Assembly: GCA_016165875.1 (NCBI GenBank)
Contig: JABBOT010000002.1
Coordinates: 22,830,265-22,894,264 of the forward strand
Reading direction: 5' to 3'
DNA: 64,000 bases
Source of the DNA: Acanthopleura granulata
Lineage: Eukaryota > Mollusca > Polyplacophora > Chitonida > Chitonidae
A model generated the notes under the pieces. It worked only from the letters and a program-made list of their open reading frames with translations. It was not told the DNA's origin and made no database searches. This document shows, one piece after another, positions 12,300-25,275 of the stretch; positions within the stretch are counted from its first letter, which is position 1, and each line of letters opens with the position of its first letter. The translations under genes and the position numbers were made by a program.

Positions 12300-13260
12300 T
12301 TAACGTTCCAGTTTAGGATAGATCGTTCGACCTTAAGGTTAAACCGAAGTCTGGAAACAAAACCCTTAAACTGAAAGTAACTGATACAAAGGAGCGTGCC
12401 TGTCAGTAGAGAGCGGACAGTTGGACAATTCGCATTCCTTACCTGCTGATGCCTGTTACCAGAAGAAGGCTGAGAATTAATCTCTGTTTGATTCTGGGTC
12501 GAATGGAACGAAAATATTCTAAAAACATTACTTTATTTCCTTAGCACAGCGCTTCTTTATTCCAACGATTTGAACTCCAAATTTACATTAAGTATACTGT
12601 GGACAGAATATATTTTGGGTGTAATAATCGTAATACGACGTAGGCTAGAATTACGGTGGCAGGAAACAGAACAGTGGTAAAATTTACATGAGGAATGCCT
12701 CCAACTGATACTCTACTCTAATACTCTGACCATTTGTGTGAATACGTGTGAAGCTTAATCGAGAATGAATGAAATCCAATTTGGATGATAGCGGTCATTA
12801 AGGAGGGGCACTTAGATTGACCAGTAATAGGGCGTACCTAATGGGACTCATCTGAACTTAAGTACTTGTGAGTGCAAGATAAGGAGGTCCAAATCCGACT
12901 CTTTCTTCTACTGCACAATCCGTCTGAATGATTTGATGCCGCATTCGCCAACGTTCAAGTTTACTAGACCATTTTGAAAATAAACCTTACACTGAAAGTC
13001 ACTGATGTCAAGGAGGGTGTCTGTCAGTGGAGAGCTGGCAACTGAACAACTGAACAACTGAACATTTCTCATTTGTTGATGCCTGTTACCAGAAGAGGAA
13101 TGAGAATCAATTCTTGTTTGATCCTGAATCAAATGGTCAGAAGATGCAGAAGAATTTTCCTGCTGTGTAAGGATTGTATATTTGTTAGCCGAGCGTATCT
13201 GGGTTGTGATACAACATTTGAAATACAAAGTTACAATCGGTTTACTGCAGGCAGAATTAG
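12300..13260. repeat. Internal imperfect duplication within A2
   Basis: Two neighbouring segments, about 12,300-12,640 and 12,900-13,260, share the run AAACTGAAAGTAACTGATAC / CACTGAAAGTCACTGATGTC, then GTCAGT.GAGAGC, then TGATGCCTGTTACCAGAAGA, then a TTGATTCTGGGTCGAATGG-like block. A4 (36,370-36,520) and A3 (15,630-15,760) have a single version. The duplication is therefore specific to A2. Confidence 0.65.
13039..13062. repeat. CAACTGAA x3 short tandem repeat
   Basis: Three adjacent copies of an octamer, CAACTGAA, lie inside A2. Confidence 0.85.
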
Positions 13261-13308
13261 GTTGTTAAAATTGTCAGAATTGAAATAATATTTAGACCTT
13301 GGAAGGTT

Positions 13309-13578
13309 TTTATTTATTTATTTGTTTATTTTGGGGTATTTTACTCAGAACTCTCTTACTCAGGATCATTCCACTTATATCACGTTTGGCCAGCAATATC
13401 GTGGGATGAAATCAAGCAGCGCCTGGGGGAACCCACGACTGTGTCGTAGGTTCCTGGCAGACTTTACCACGTAGGCCGTGGAGGAAGCCAACCTGAGCCG
13501 GACATGAACTGCATTGGTGAGTTCATAATGTCATGTGAATGTACTGCGATAGAACCCTTATCACTCGAGCATGGAGGC
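13309..13578 (-). mobile_element. SINE copy S4, diverged, near full length
   Basis: Read on the minus strand, it runs from AAGCCTCCATGCTCGAGTGA, a decayed tRNA head, through CAGTTCATGTCCGGC (box B-like), TTGGCTTCCTCCACGGCC, GTCGTGGGTTCCCCCAGG and CGATATTGCTGGCC to an AAATAAATAAATAAA tail at 13,309-13,325. It differs more from S1 than S2 or S3 do and may belong to a sister subfamily. CTTGGAAGG (13299-13307) and CTTGGGAAGG (13579-13588) flank it and could be a diverged target-site duplication. Confidence 0.65.
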
Positions 13579-14879
13579 TTGGGAAGGATTGTCTTAGAGA
13601 TGTCCAGCGTTAGCCTCAGATTAAACCCCAGATATACCGACTTATCCCAATACACACCTGAGCTCAGTGCTCGCCGATACGGACACATTAACGAGTAGGT
13701 TACGCAGATCCTGGTCAGAATGTACCACTTACGGTCAGCCGGGCTGGATGCTCGTTTACTCGTCTGAACCAGACATAGATTTAAATGTCCAGCAATAAGG
13801 TAAAGAGCACCTGACCATTCCTTCCTTAGTCCACTGTTCTTTTGATCCAAACAATCTCAGCCAAGAAATCATACGCATGAAACTAAGCTTACGTGGCAGC
13901 TATTCTAGGCCAGGCTGTGAATACTGTCAATTTCGACATTGTTCTTGATGGTAAACATCTGAAGGAAAACTGCTGAAATTAGCTGGTGTTGGGTTTTTCG
14001 AGTATAAATGGCAAAAGGCACACTTAGGTCCTTCTTTGATATAAAACATATTCAGAACTAAGATGTAAATCTGGACTCCTCCTAATCCAGGCAAACATGT
14101 ACCCTGGTCATTGCCTGTCATTATCCACAGAAAATCACAACATACAAGTTCCATACTTTACCATATTACACGGTGTTATATTCTCACTAATTCACTATAA
14201 CCCAGACACTAAGTGTTACCGAATGAATGACATAACGCATGCACGGCATGCATAATATACTGTCCCAGCCAAAACGCAGCACCTTTTTTCTTCCTTTGGG
14301 GTTATTTTCTTCAATACTTGATGATTTAAGTTTGAAGTTTGACGGTCTTCTGGGCTTATCGGTGTTGCTTTAGCTATGAAACCTTGATGCCTTGATGTCT
14401 TAACTCAAACTTCGACATGAACTGGTGCATGTTTAAAACCGCATGTCCCTTGGGACAATGTTTCTTTACTATATTCACCGTAATTTAAATTAAATTAAAT
14501 TTCCTTATATTCTTGTTATAGAAAGTATAATTTTGCGTCTGTATATCTGTAAACCATATGATAACAAAAACATGGTATAGAAGAATTGTCATTAAAGGTA
14601 GTTTGACAAATGCATTTCACCGAAATCTGTTTTTGTTCATGGCCCTATTTCTTTCCACAAAATACTCATAAATACGTAAAGAAGCCGTGAGCAAATTCTC
14701 TCCAGCGAAGATTTATTGTGTGTTTTCACTTCATGGATATAGCATTGGGACCAGAATCATTTAGATTGATAAAAGATCGATATTAAAATGCTCCTGTTTT
14801 TCGGTGTATTACAGACTTGGATCTGAAAACAAATTTATTTAGTTTAACATTAGGAATTCGAAAAAATACACTCTAACTA

Positions 14880-16640
14880 TTCTAACAAGAGCATTTTAAT
14901 ATCAATTATTGTGTCTTCCGTTGACGTCCAATGACAAACTCGTCTGTTTTCTTTAATTTGCAGTCGCATAATTCATTTTTCTTGTTGAGCGCCATCATAT
15001 CCTTAGTCTTGGTGAGTTATTAACAGCAGCGTAGATCCTACGTATGAGGTCGTTTTTCACTTGAATTAATCAGACATATGGTAATTTTTGGCTAGGAGTA
15101 GCTGTTAATATACATTTAAGTCTAATTAACGACGAATTCACTAGTCACATATCAATGACGAATATATATGCATCACCTTTATAGTATGTCATCAAATGCA
15201 TCCAAGAACCTGTCCTCCCTGACAGAGGTTGAAATTTTAGCACAATTAGTCGCATATCCGTAATCCATTTTAACGAGTTCTACTAATCTAATGATGTGAA
15301 AGTGACTGTAATGGAATACTGCACCTAAGAAATCCTATGCGGTTACGTTGTATCACAACTCATTATTACGGGAAAACTGTAAATGGAGGATACCTTTAAC
15401 TGATATACTCTGGCCATCATTTTGGAGACGTGTACAGTGTATTAAAGAACAAATATGTCAAATTCCAGCGACAGTCAGTAAGGAGAAGGACGTCTAGACC
15501 GACCAATAATAGGCCAAGCCTTTCTTCTCCTCGACGTATTACTCAGTCGGTCAGAATAATCTCCTGCCCGTACTTTCAAGTTTACTAGACTATTTGACCT
15601 TCAAGGGCTAGAACATTTCAAGATTAAACCTTTAAGTAGAGAGTCACTGATTCAAAAGGGATTGGAAGTCATTGGAAATCGTCCAGATGGCCAATTGCGG
15701 ATTCTTCGCCTGTTACGCGATATAGCTATTTGATTCTGGATCCACTGGAACGAAGATGTAACGAAAATATAAACACATTTTGTAACACAGCAAGCTAATA
15801 AAGAGCATGTAATTTATATCAAGTGTGCTGTAGAGAGAGCACTTTTGGAAAGGAAATTTGTCTACATTTTGGTACACTTTGAAAGTGTAGTTACCCCAAA
15901 AAATACGCCATGTAAGGTAAACATAAATGTGTAACTTAGATTCACATAAAGAATGCCCAAACTGCACTCTGATATTCAGATTGCCCCGCGTAGTGGTTCA
16001 CCGGATAAATACATGACCTGCCGGGCAGGATGCTCCCTAACTGGTCTGAACCAGACATACATACAAATGTCCAGCAACAGGATAAAAGGAACCTGACCAT
16101 TGTTTCATATATGGAAAAAAGGTTATGCGGTAACTTTCCTCAGAAAAGCTGTCAATTGCGTAAAATTTGGAAATAGTTATCCTTTGCAAACAAGTAAAGG
16201 AAACCTGGTAAAAACAAGGGGTATTGAAAGATATTCGCTGGGCTGTAATACCCTTTGTACCCGACATCACATAAACATGAGATCTTTGCAAGCATGCTAA
16301 TCTGCCCTTATATTTTCCTCGAGAAAGATATCACTTGACCATTGCCTCTAATTACCGCATGTAATGAAAATATTAAAGTTTGTTAAGGTATTTTCAAATA
16401 CGGTGATTTCTCAATACTTTCTTAAAAACCCGATGCAGTGTGTTACAAACTGAACTCCAATATATGGACTGTCCAAGCCAGGGCTCTTCTTTTTATGTCA
16501 GCTTTTTTGATTTGTTTTCAGAATATATACAATAATACCTGACGATTTAAGTGCGGTTTGAATCACGTTTTGTGGGGTCTTGTTTATTAGTTTACTTCGG
16601 TTGCGTTACAGTAGAGTTGCCATATATGACGGGAAGGTAA
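14880..16640. repeat. Family A long repeat, partial copy A3
   Basis: It is a tandem partial copy directly after A2. It starts near the TTGTGTCTTCCGTTGACGTC block (14,909), which corresponds to CTCTTCCGCTAAGGTC in A2 and TTCTTCCGTTAGTGTCG in A4. It continues with ACTGATATACTCTGGCCATC (15,399), TTTACTAGACTATTTGACCT (15,580), TGGTCTGAACCAGACATACA (16,041) and a final block (16,455-16,610) shared with the end of A2. The upstream third of the A unit is missing. No conserved reading frame. Confidence 0.7.
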
Positions 16641-18784
<2,144 letters not shown>

Positions 18785-20787
18785 ATGCTCATACAGGCGT
18801 CAACCTAGATGTCAGATTAGAGAGTAGAGAGGCTCCCAACTTTCAGTTTTTGCAAATAAACAAAAAGTCTTACTTTCAGCGATGCACGGTAAGGATGAGT
18901 AATGCCTACATTACATAAATGTTGTCACGACATGCCACGGCAGTCAAAATCACAGCTGAAAACATATCATAACAACTGTGCATAGTATCTTGTTTACTTG
19001 GAAATGCAATCGTGCAATCACAGTCATTACAACTATCGAGTCCAAACTATCATGGCTCGTCTCAAGTAACTTTTCATACAGCCTTATAAAATTTAACAAC
19101 ATGTAGAGGTGCAGCTATGCCCTTAACTGAAAAGGTTTATTTTGAAGGCTTTGAAAACGAGCATCAGACTTTTTCAGATTTTTTAGCTCCGAATCAACAA
19201 ATTTCAAGGCAGATCATGACACAAACTCAATCGCAAACAATAAATACTCCCATGCAAAAGGAGACCTTTTGAATAATCAAAACATGATTATTTAAAGCCG
19301 GATTTTGCTAATTTAAAATTTATTGTAAAAAAAATAACGGCAAGGGACCAGTCCACAAGTCTGCCCTCTACACTAAAATAATACTGCTTTACGCAGGTAT
19401 ATAACACAAGACTACAGTATGGCGAGTCAAAACAGAACTCCGACGTCAATTTGGCATTTTCTACCTTTGTCAGTTCACCTCAGTTATACTTTAATTTTGT
19501 TTAGACAAAGGCTTAAATAGTACCAATTTACACACCCTCTAGAAGCAGGGTTTAAGCAGCAATAGGTAGAAAATAGTGCAGGGATGTTGATATAAATGTC
19601 TTGGATTTCTCTGTTTTGCAGTTGTATCACGTCCCATTTCATGGTCACATTCAAGCTCATTTTTATTGATATCTCATTAAAAAAGTAAAAACAAAAACAC
19701 TCTTGTCCTGAATTTTGAGTATTAAAATGCAACAAACCGAGAGTTCTTTCAAAATCCTCTGGAAGCTGTCTGTAACGGAATCACAACGTTACGCCGGCCT
19801 AACGACTATGACAACCCATACTGACGGCATACGCCGCCTTCATACTTGCGACCGGCCTAACATTACGACACATATTTTCGCACTGCTGTATTGATTGGCA
19901 ATGATGCTGATGTCCTGTGATATTATTATGATTGTATATAACACCTGTCATTCTACCTCACTCTATTTCATGTTCACCCCTTTCATGTACAAGCGTTTGA
20001 AAGAAAGAGACAAGAGTCAAACACCGTAGGTTAGCTATTCCAGGCGGTTCAGTCCTTAATTGTCTTTATATTAACTCCCTTTATTACGATTATTCTATAA
20101 CTGGCACAAAAACTTACGTATAACAAACCTACAACAAGGAAAGATTATTTCTCATTCGAGATCACGCGCCTTTCTACGTGATCCTACGGTACCGAGGCAC
20201 GGCATCATCTATACATCAGCGCAGTGATTCCCCCAGAAATTGGAGGATAATGTTAATATAGAGGATTTCTTGAGTCTAAATCTGTACGAATGGTACAGCA
20301 ATCAAGCACCTACATATACCTCAAGTATCTCAATTAACCAAAAACATCCAATATAAAAAATGGAACTATTTACTCACACAATTCATGTTATCAGCGGAAT
20401 TGTGCGTGCCATTTTCAGAATCAGGTTAACTAAATCATCACCAAAAGCTTTACAACTCGGAACTTTCTGACATACTTAATGTCCTTTTTAATGTTCATGT
20501 TAGTTAAAATAAGAAGTCTTTAGTTTTATCATTGATATTTGTATCATAAGTCACTATAATTCATAGTATAAATCCCATAACAGATCGGTACGTTCGCCGT
20601 CACGTGCAGTTGTTTACATAACGCGAAAGTAGTCGTCTCAGATCATGTGAATGAAGCATTGCAAAAACTGGTCTCGCCTCAACCTGCGTGAATTCGCGAG
20701 ACTCCCGAAATACCGACTCGGCTTATAGCAAAAAAAGCACCAGAGCCTGAATTCTCACGGAAGAACATTCTTACTGAATGCCTAAAC
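18785..20787. other. Unassigned interval
   Basis: No gene or known repeat is recognised. The 19,780-19,880 stretch is CpG-richer and contains GCCGGCCTAACG and GACCGGCCTAACATTACG about 65 bases apart, a small direct repeat that may be the remnant of a mobile element. Confidence 0.4.
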
Positions 20788-20882
20788 TAAGGAGTCTCCG
20801 ACCAGTGCGGTAACTTTGAGTCCAGCTCAAGGTGCTCCCCTCTCCGGCCGGGAGAGATGGGAAGGACATACCGACTTTTGCA
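20788..20882 (+). mobile_element. SINE fragment S6, 3' truncated
   Basis: GGAGTCTCCGACCAGTGCGG, then ACTTTGAGTCCAGCTCA, then CTCCCCTCTCCGGCCGGGAG, then ATGGGAAGGACAT follows the S1 consensus order (GGAGCCTCTC.., GAGTTCAAGTCCAGCTCATG, TTCCTCTCCGGCCG, GTGGGAAGGTCTG). Only the second half of the head and the first part of the body are kept. The TCCGGCCGGGAG portion is itself nearly palindromic. Confidence 0.5.
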
Positions 20883-23800
20883 ATGAATTTTATTTCAGGA
20901 ATTCATGTTGGTATCCGGAATCCTGAGCTTGGGAAAAAGATGATCACGTTATACAGCTGTTTACGATACTTGATTACCATATAAGATGACTGTTTGGTAT
21001 GTCTAAGTGTAGTATTTACATTTGATGGGGTCATTCTTGTTCAGGTGGTAAAAGACCATTGATTGCTCTTGACACACCAAATCATGTGTACTGGCAGTCC
21101 CAGCTCTTTTAGCTAGTTTTAACTTAGGTATGTTTATCTAGTAGCTACGGGGCTCGATGTTTCTTCCTGGCTAGATTCATTTTCCTCTGAGAGTAGACAT
21201 AACCACCGTTTATTTCCAGTCTTGCTGCCATAATATAATGGGAAACAACGTTCCCAGATGTAAGGATATATAAGCATCCGAGGATCTCTGAACTTGTGGG
21301 TAAAGAGCTCAAAATTACGTACATAAATGCTGTTTGAAAGTCAAAATAATGTTGACAGTTTTGTATGTTTTGAATGTGACTCAAGAGATTTGAAATCACA
21401 CCCCTATACAATAAAATAGTAGACTTAAATATGATGGTTTAAATGCAAAAACATGAGGAAAAATTCTATGACATAAAGTTGCAAGAGAATTGGTTTGAGG
21501 AAACTACTGTTTTTTAGGATAAACTTTTCTTTCCTTTTGAAACAATTTATGGCATCAGAGATTTTGTGAATATTTCATTTCTCATATTCCTAATAGATGG
21601 ATGTTATTTAAGGACATAATGTGACCTAACTGAAGTCATATTGAATGAAAACTCAAATATGTTGTGTTCTGGAGTTGATAAGGAGTAGATAGATTAGTGT
21701 GACCCGTTATACTGCACTGGCAGAGAAAACTGATCCAAACTGTAAGCACAGCTGAGGTGTACGACATGTGGCACACTGAATTATACCATGTCACCAAACT
21801 GGTCCACAGTGCACTAACAATGTCAATCGATTATCTAACTGGACTACTATGACGAATTGCTGATGGTTAGTGTTTAGTCCCGTTTGATATAGGTGCGGTA
21901 GAAATACTCCTGCAAATGGATGTTTACATTACATTCTCTGTGAAGAAAATGATCGATGCAGATGACCGACATCAGAATTATTGCTGGAATAGAATGTAGA
22001 ACCATCATGAGCGCTGGCTGCAAACCTGCTGACCATCCGCCCACACGGGTGGGATAACTCTGGCAAACATGCCGAGAGGAGGCTTTCACTTCGCATTATA
22101 TATAGCCGATGTAGATGCCAGGTGGTCGGAGCACATGCCAGACGTCAAATTATTGCTAGAATAGAATGCAGATCCCCTATTGTGGCTTCACTCTTTGCTT
22201 ATGATGGGGGCAGTAGCGAGAACGTTAGCCGAGGGACTGACTGTCTGAATACTGTGGCTGCAAACCTGCTCGCCATCAATATCCGTCCACATGGACGAGA
22301 TTACTCCGACAAAACTTGCCGTCAGTACAAAGGCTTGGGCTTCATTCTGGAGGATAAACCCTTTCCCTTTGCAGGTCCAGTTTCCACATCATTCGAGCAA
22401 CTGTTTTGATCACTGTGACAATCTTGGTGATTAAGCTAATTCTTTACTTGATGGGTGCAACAAAATCTGTGACAACCTCTATTGAAACGTCTTTGCTTTA
22501 CATGCGACCACTTAACCTATCGCAACCTTGTTTACTGCTTTGTTCAGCATGTTCGAGTTACGTTCAGTTACACCTTGTTTAGGTTATGTGGTGTACTTAA
22601 TTTGCATTCATTGAGTAGTTATGTAGGAAATGTGATATGTACATAACGTTTGAAACTGTAAGCTATTTCTGAAGCATTTTGTCTGTTATTTGTGGAAGTA
22701 ACGGTGGTTACAATAGTACTTCCACTATACTCATTTTTCTCTTTTTACAATACTGAATAGAAAAAGAATCAGTAGGAAATCCTAAAGATAAAACTTCTAA
22801 AAAAAAAAAAAAAGCAAAATGCAGCTTTTGTATGTAGTTTCCTTAATTGAATTGCATGAGTTGAAAAGAGGACCGATATCAACATTACTGACCCGATACG
22901 GCATTAAAAGGAGGTATAATCGAAATAATTAAATTGCTATTTTGGGATGATTTCATATCGTAGCTATTTGAACGAAAGAAAGACATTATCTAAGAAAAAG
23001 ATGAAAAGGGGGGTTTTCAAAACTGCTCATCTGTCGGGGCTCTATTGTTCAGTACAATATAAAGTGACAAATTTGACAAAGCTATGTGTTGTGCTTGAAA
23101 AGCATCTTCTCAATTAAGAATACACCTCATGACAATTACACTTTTTATTAAATGTGTTTTACTTATGTCAAGCTCAGAGTAGTTCAACCACTTCAACCGC
23201 AGGTTCCAAGATTTCAACAAAAGCATGTAGTCAAAGCACTGCTAAAACATAGAGCATGAAAGCTACTGTAAACATCTTTCTATTTGAATTTCCATTTTTT
23301 AAAATCTGTAATAAATGCAATAGAATACTTCTTTCTCTGGTGTGGCAGTTTGATTTTAAATCCCTGAGAAAAAGAACCAAACCTAGCATGTATGGTGCAC
23401 AAAAATTGATATTAACATGATTAAAGTCTTTGAAATACCCTTTGTATTTAGGCCAAACAACAATTTAATGTTGTGTTAGAGGGGCAGAATGTGCATAGTA
23501 CCTTTTCGATAACAATCAATTGGTTTTAATGTAGTTTTAATTGTATGTTTGAACATTGTGGAACAAAATTAAATTTTGTTTGCAGGGTATACTCAGATAG
23601 GATGCATTTATCCAAAAATTTGCACTAAACCTTTGGAAGAATATTTCACCATTTGAACTCTGGCTACAAATATGATCAGAGGAAACTAAGGCCAGCCGGA
23701 AGGCAACCGCGGAAGGACTGACCTGGTCTACGTGACTTCCTGTGTGAACTTCTTTCAACGAACGCTTGGCAAAAGCCGTTATATCACTTGGCCCATTAAA

Positions 23801-24010
23801 AAAGTGTTTGTAGTCTACATTTGAACATTACACTCCTTCAGACCAAGCATTCATTCATGTTTTATAGTTAGTAAGTACCGTGATTAGGTATACAGCGTGA
23901 TCATTTTCCCTAATGACTGCAACTCATGAATCCTGATGCTGACATAAAGAAATAGGACTCCTAACTAAAAAGTCATAGCGAAAGCCGGTGTTTATGGAAG
24001 CGTATGGGGG
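20883..24010. other. Unassigned interval with a small imperfect duplication
   Basis: No gene is assigned. About 21,950-22,085 and 22,115-22,330 are partial copies of each other: both contain an AGAATTATTGCTGGAATAGA-like block, later TGGCTGCAAACCTGCT, and then a CCGCCCACACGGG/CCGTCCACATGGACG block. A 15-A run at 22,799-22,813 could be the tail of an old retroposed sequence. Open frames here (for example 22,122-22,409, +) have no recognisable family. Confidence 0.35.
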
Positions 24011-24420
24011 GTTAATAACGCGTTAGTTTAACGCGTTAAACGACATAATTAAGACGACTTGAGATTTAATTATGTCCATTTAATATAAAACAACTTAACG
24101 AAATTCCATAGTCGCCATGGTGTCTTGAACCCGTCAAGTCGATGATATTAAGCCGTGTTGACGGCTTAAAAACGTCAAAACGTCTTCTAATAAGACGACT
24201 TGTCTTGTTCAAGTGGTCAAATCGACTCAACTAAGCCGACTTATTTAAACCTAAATAATAAGTCGACTTAACAGAAGTAGACCTATTTTTCATTTTAAAG
24301 TCGACTGAAGTTAGGACGTCTTGACGCTTTGAACTCGTCAAAGCGACGCAAATAAGACGACATGACTACTTAAAACCGTCAAAAACGTGATTTATTTATC
24401 TTGAAGACGACTTAATGTCC
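24011..24420. repeat. Palindrome-rich repeat patch built on AAGTCGNCTTA
   Basis: Variants of TAAGACGACTT / AAGTCGACTTA recur on both strands: TAAGACGACTT at 24,050-24,060 and again at 24,191-24,201, the perfect palindrome TAAGTCGACTTA at 24,259-24,270, and GAAGACGACTTAA near 24,404. AACGCGTTA occurs twice at the left edge (24,017 and 24,030). GACATAATTAA (24,042-24,052) pairs exactly with TTAATTATGTC (24,066-24,076). CpG content is high for the area. No ORF. It is most likely a degenerate satellite or a non-autonomous transposon. Confidence 0.7.
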
Positions 24421-24584
24421 AGGTATAATTCCAGCATTTGTGGTTGTATGTGTGTGTGAGGAAATTCCGCTACAAGCTTCTGTCGTAATGGGAGACTGAC
24501 CGACAACACATAAGGGTCCACTTTTTCAGAAATAAATACATCGGGTGTCGGCAATGTCTCGGTGACACCACCAATTATTTATTC

Positions 24585-25275
24585 ACCTACACAGTCCGTC
24601 ACTCGGCCATCTCACCTCTCAATGACACCCTTACTCAGTAAAGCGGTCTTTCAAGCAGACATGAAGTCAACCACTCATTCACCACTCACGCCGTCATTCA
24701 GTTAACGAGTCAGTCGCACCATCACTCACTAAATCAGTCACACAGTGCGACACCCTGCACATCACTCACTCGCACTATAACTGGGTCAGGTTTTCTGTAA
24801 CATCATCATGACGGCAACCGCTCACTCAATCCTTCTCTCATTCATTCAACACTTCACTGATTTCTAACCACTCAGTCAACTATTCTGTCGCACCACCACT
24901 CAACCAACCACTCAGTCCGTTACTGAATGCATCACCCAGCCACCTGATTACTGAATGCATCACCCAGTCACACCGTTATTCAGTCAGTCAATCGCTTTGT
25001 CAGTATGTCACTCAGCTTGTCACTCAGTCAATCATTATGTCAAACCATCTCACCAGCCGTTCAGTCTATCCGGCACTCAGTGAACAAATCTCTCAGTCAC
25101 ACGGCCAGTCATTCAATCATTCAGTCATACCACAGTTAAATAACTCACTCAGTCGGTCACAAGATAATTCACTCAGACAATCATTCTGTCACTCCATCAT
25201 TCTGTGAGTCAGCCTGTTACTCAGTATCTCATTCAGCCAATTAATTACTGAGCCTATCACTCGGTCAATCCCTAG
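24585..25275. repeat. Degenerate CAGT/CATT tetramer array
   Basis: About 690 bp are dominated by CACTCAGTCA, CATTCAGTCA and CACTCACTCA words in a loose 4-bp register, with almost no G outside CAGT. One longer unit is duplicated: CTGAATGCATCACCCAG occurs near 24,924 and again near 24,953. It looks like an old, mutated simple-repeat expansion and has no coding content. Confidence 0.85.

Larger units (their letters stand above)
10200..14420. repeat. Family A long repeat, copy A2
   Basis: It carries the A landmarks: CAGCATGATTTCATAG (10687), the AAACATGTCAGAGAACGTCT block (10848), AATAGTCATTAG (11741), a GACCATTTGTGTGAATACGT block (12731), GATATACCGACTTATCC (13631), AGCCAAGAAATCATACGCAT (13859), and a block at 14245-14395 shared with A3. 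It is longer than A1 partly because a ~340-bp stretch is present twice within it: the segment around 12,300-12,640 resembles 12,900-13,260, with both sharing TGATGCCTGTTACCAGAAGA. A SINE sits at 13,309-13,578. No reading frame is kept between copies. Confidence 0.75.

Noticed and set aside
13464..13850. 128-codon minus-strand ORF
   Set aside because: It spans SINE S4 and a family A repeat block, and the frame is not kept in A1 or A4.
24585..25275. CRISPR-like spaced repeats
   Set aside because: The recurring words are 4-12 bp in a continuous degenerate array, with no fixed repeat-spacer alternation and no cas genes. The genome also appears to be animal.
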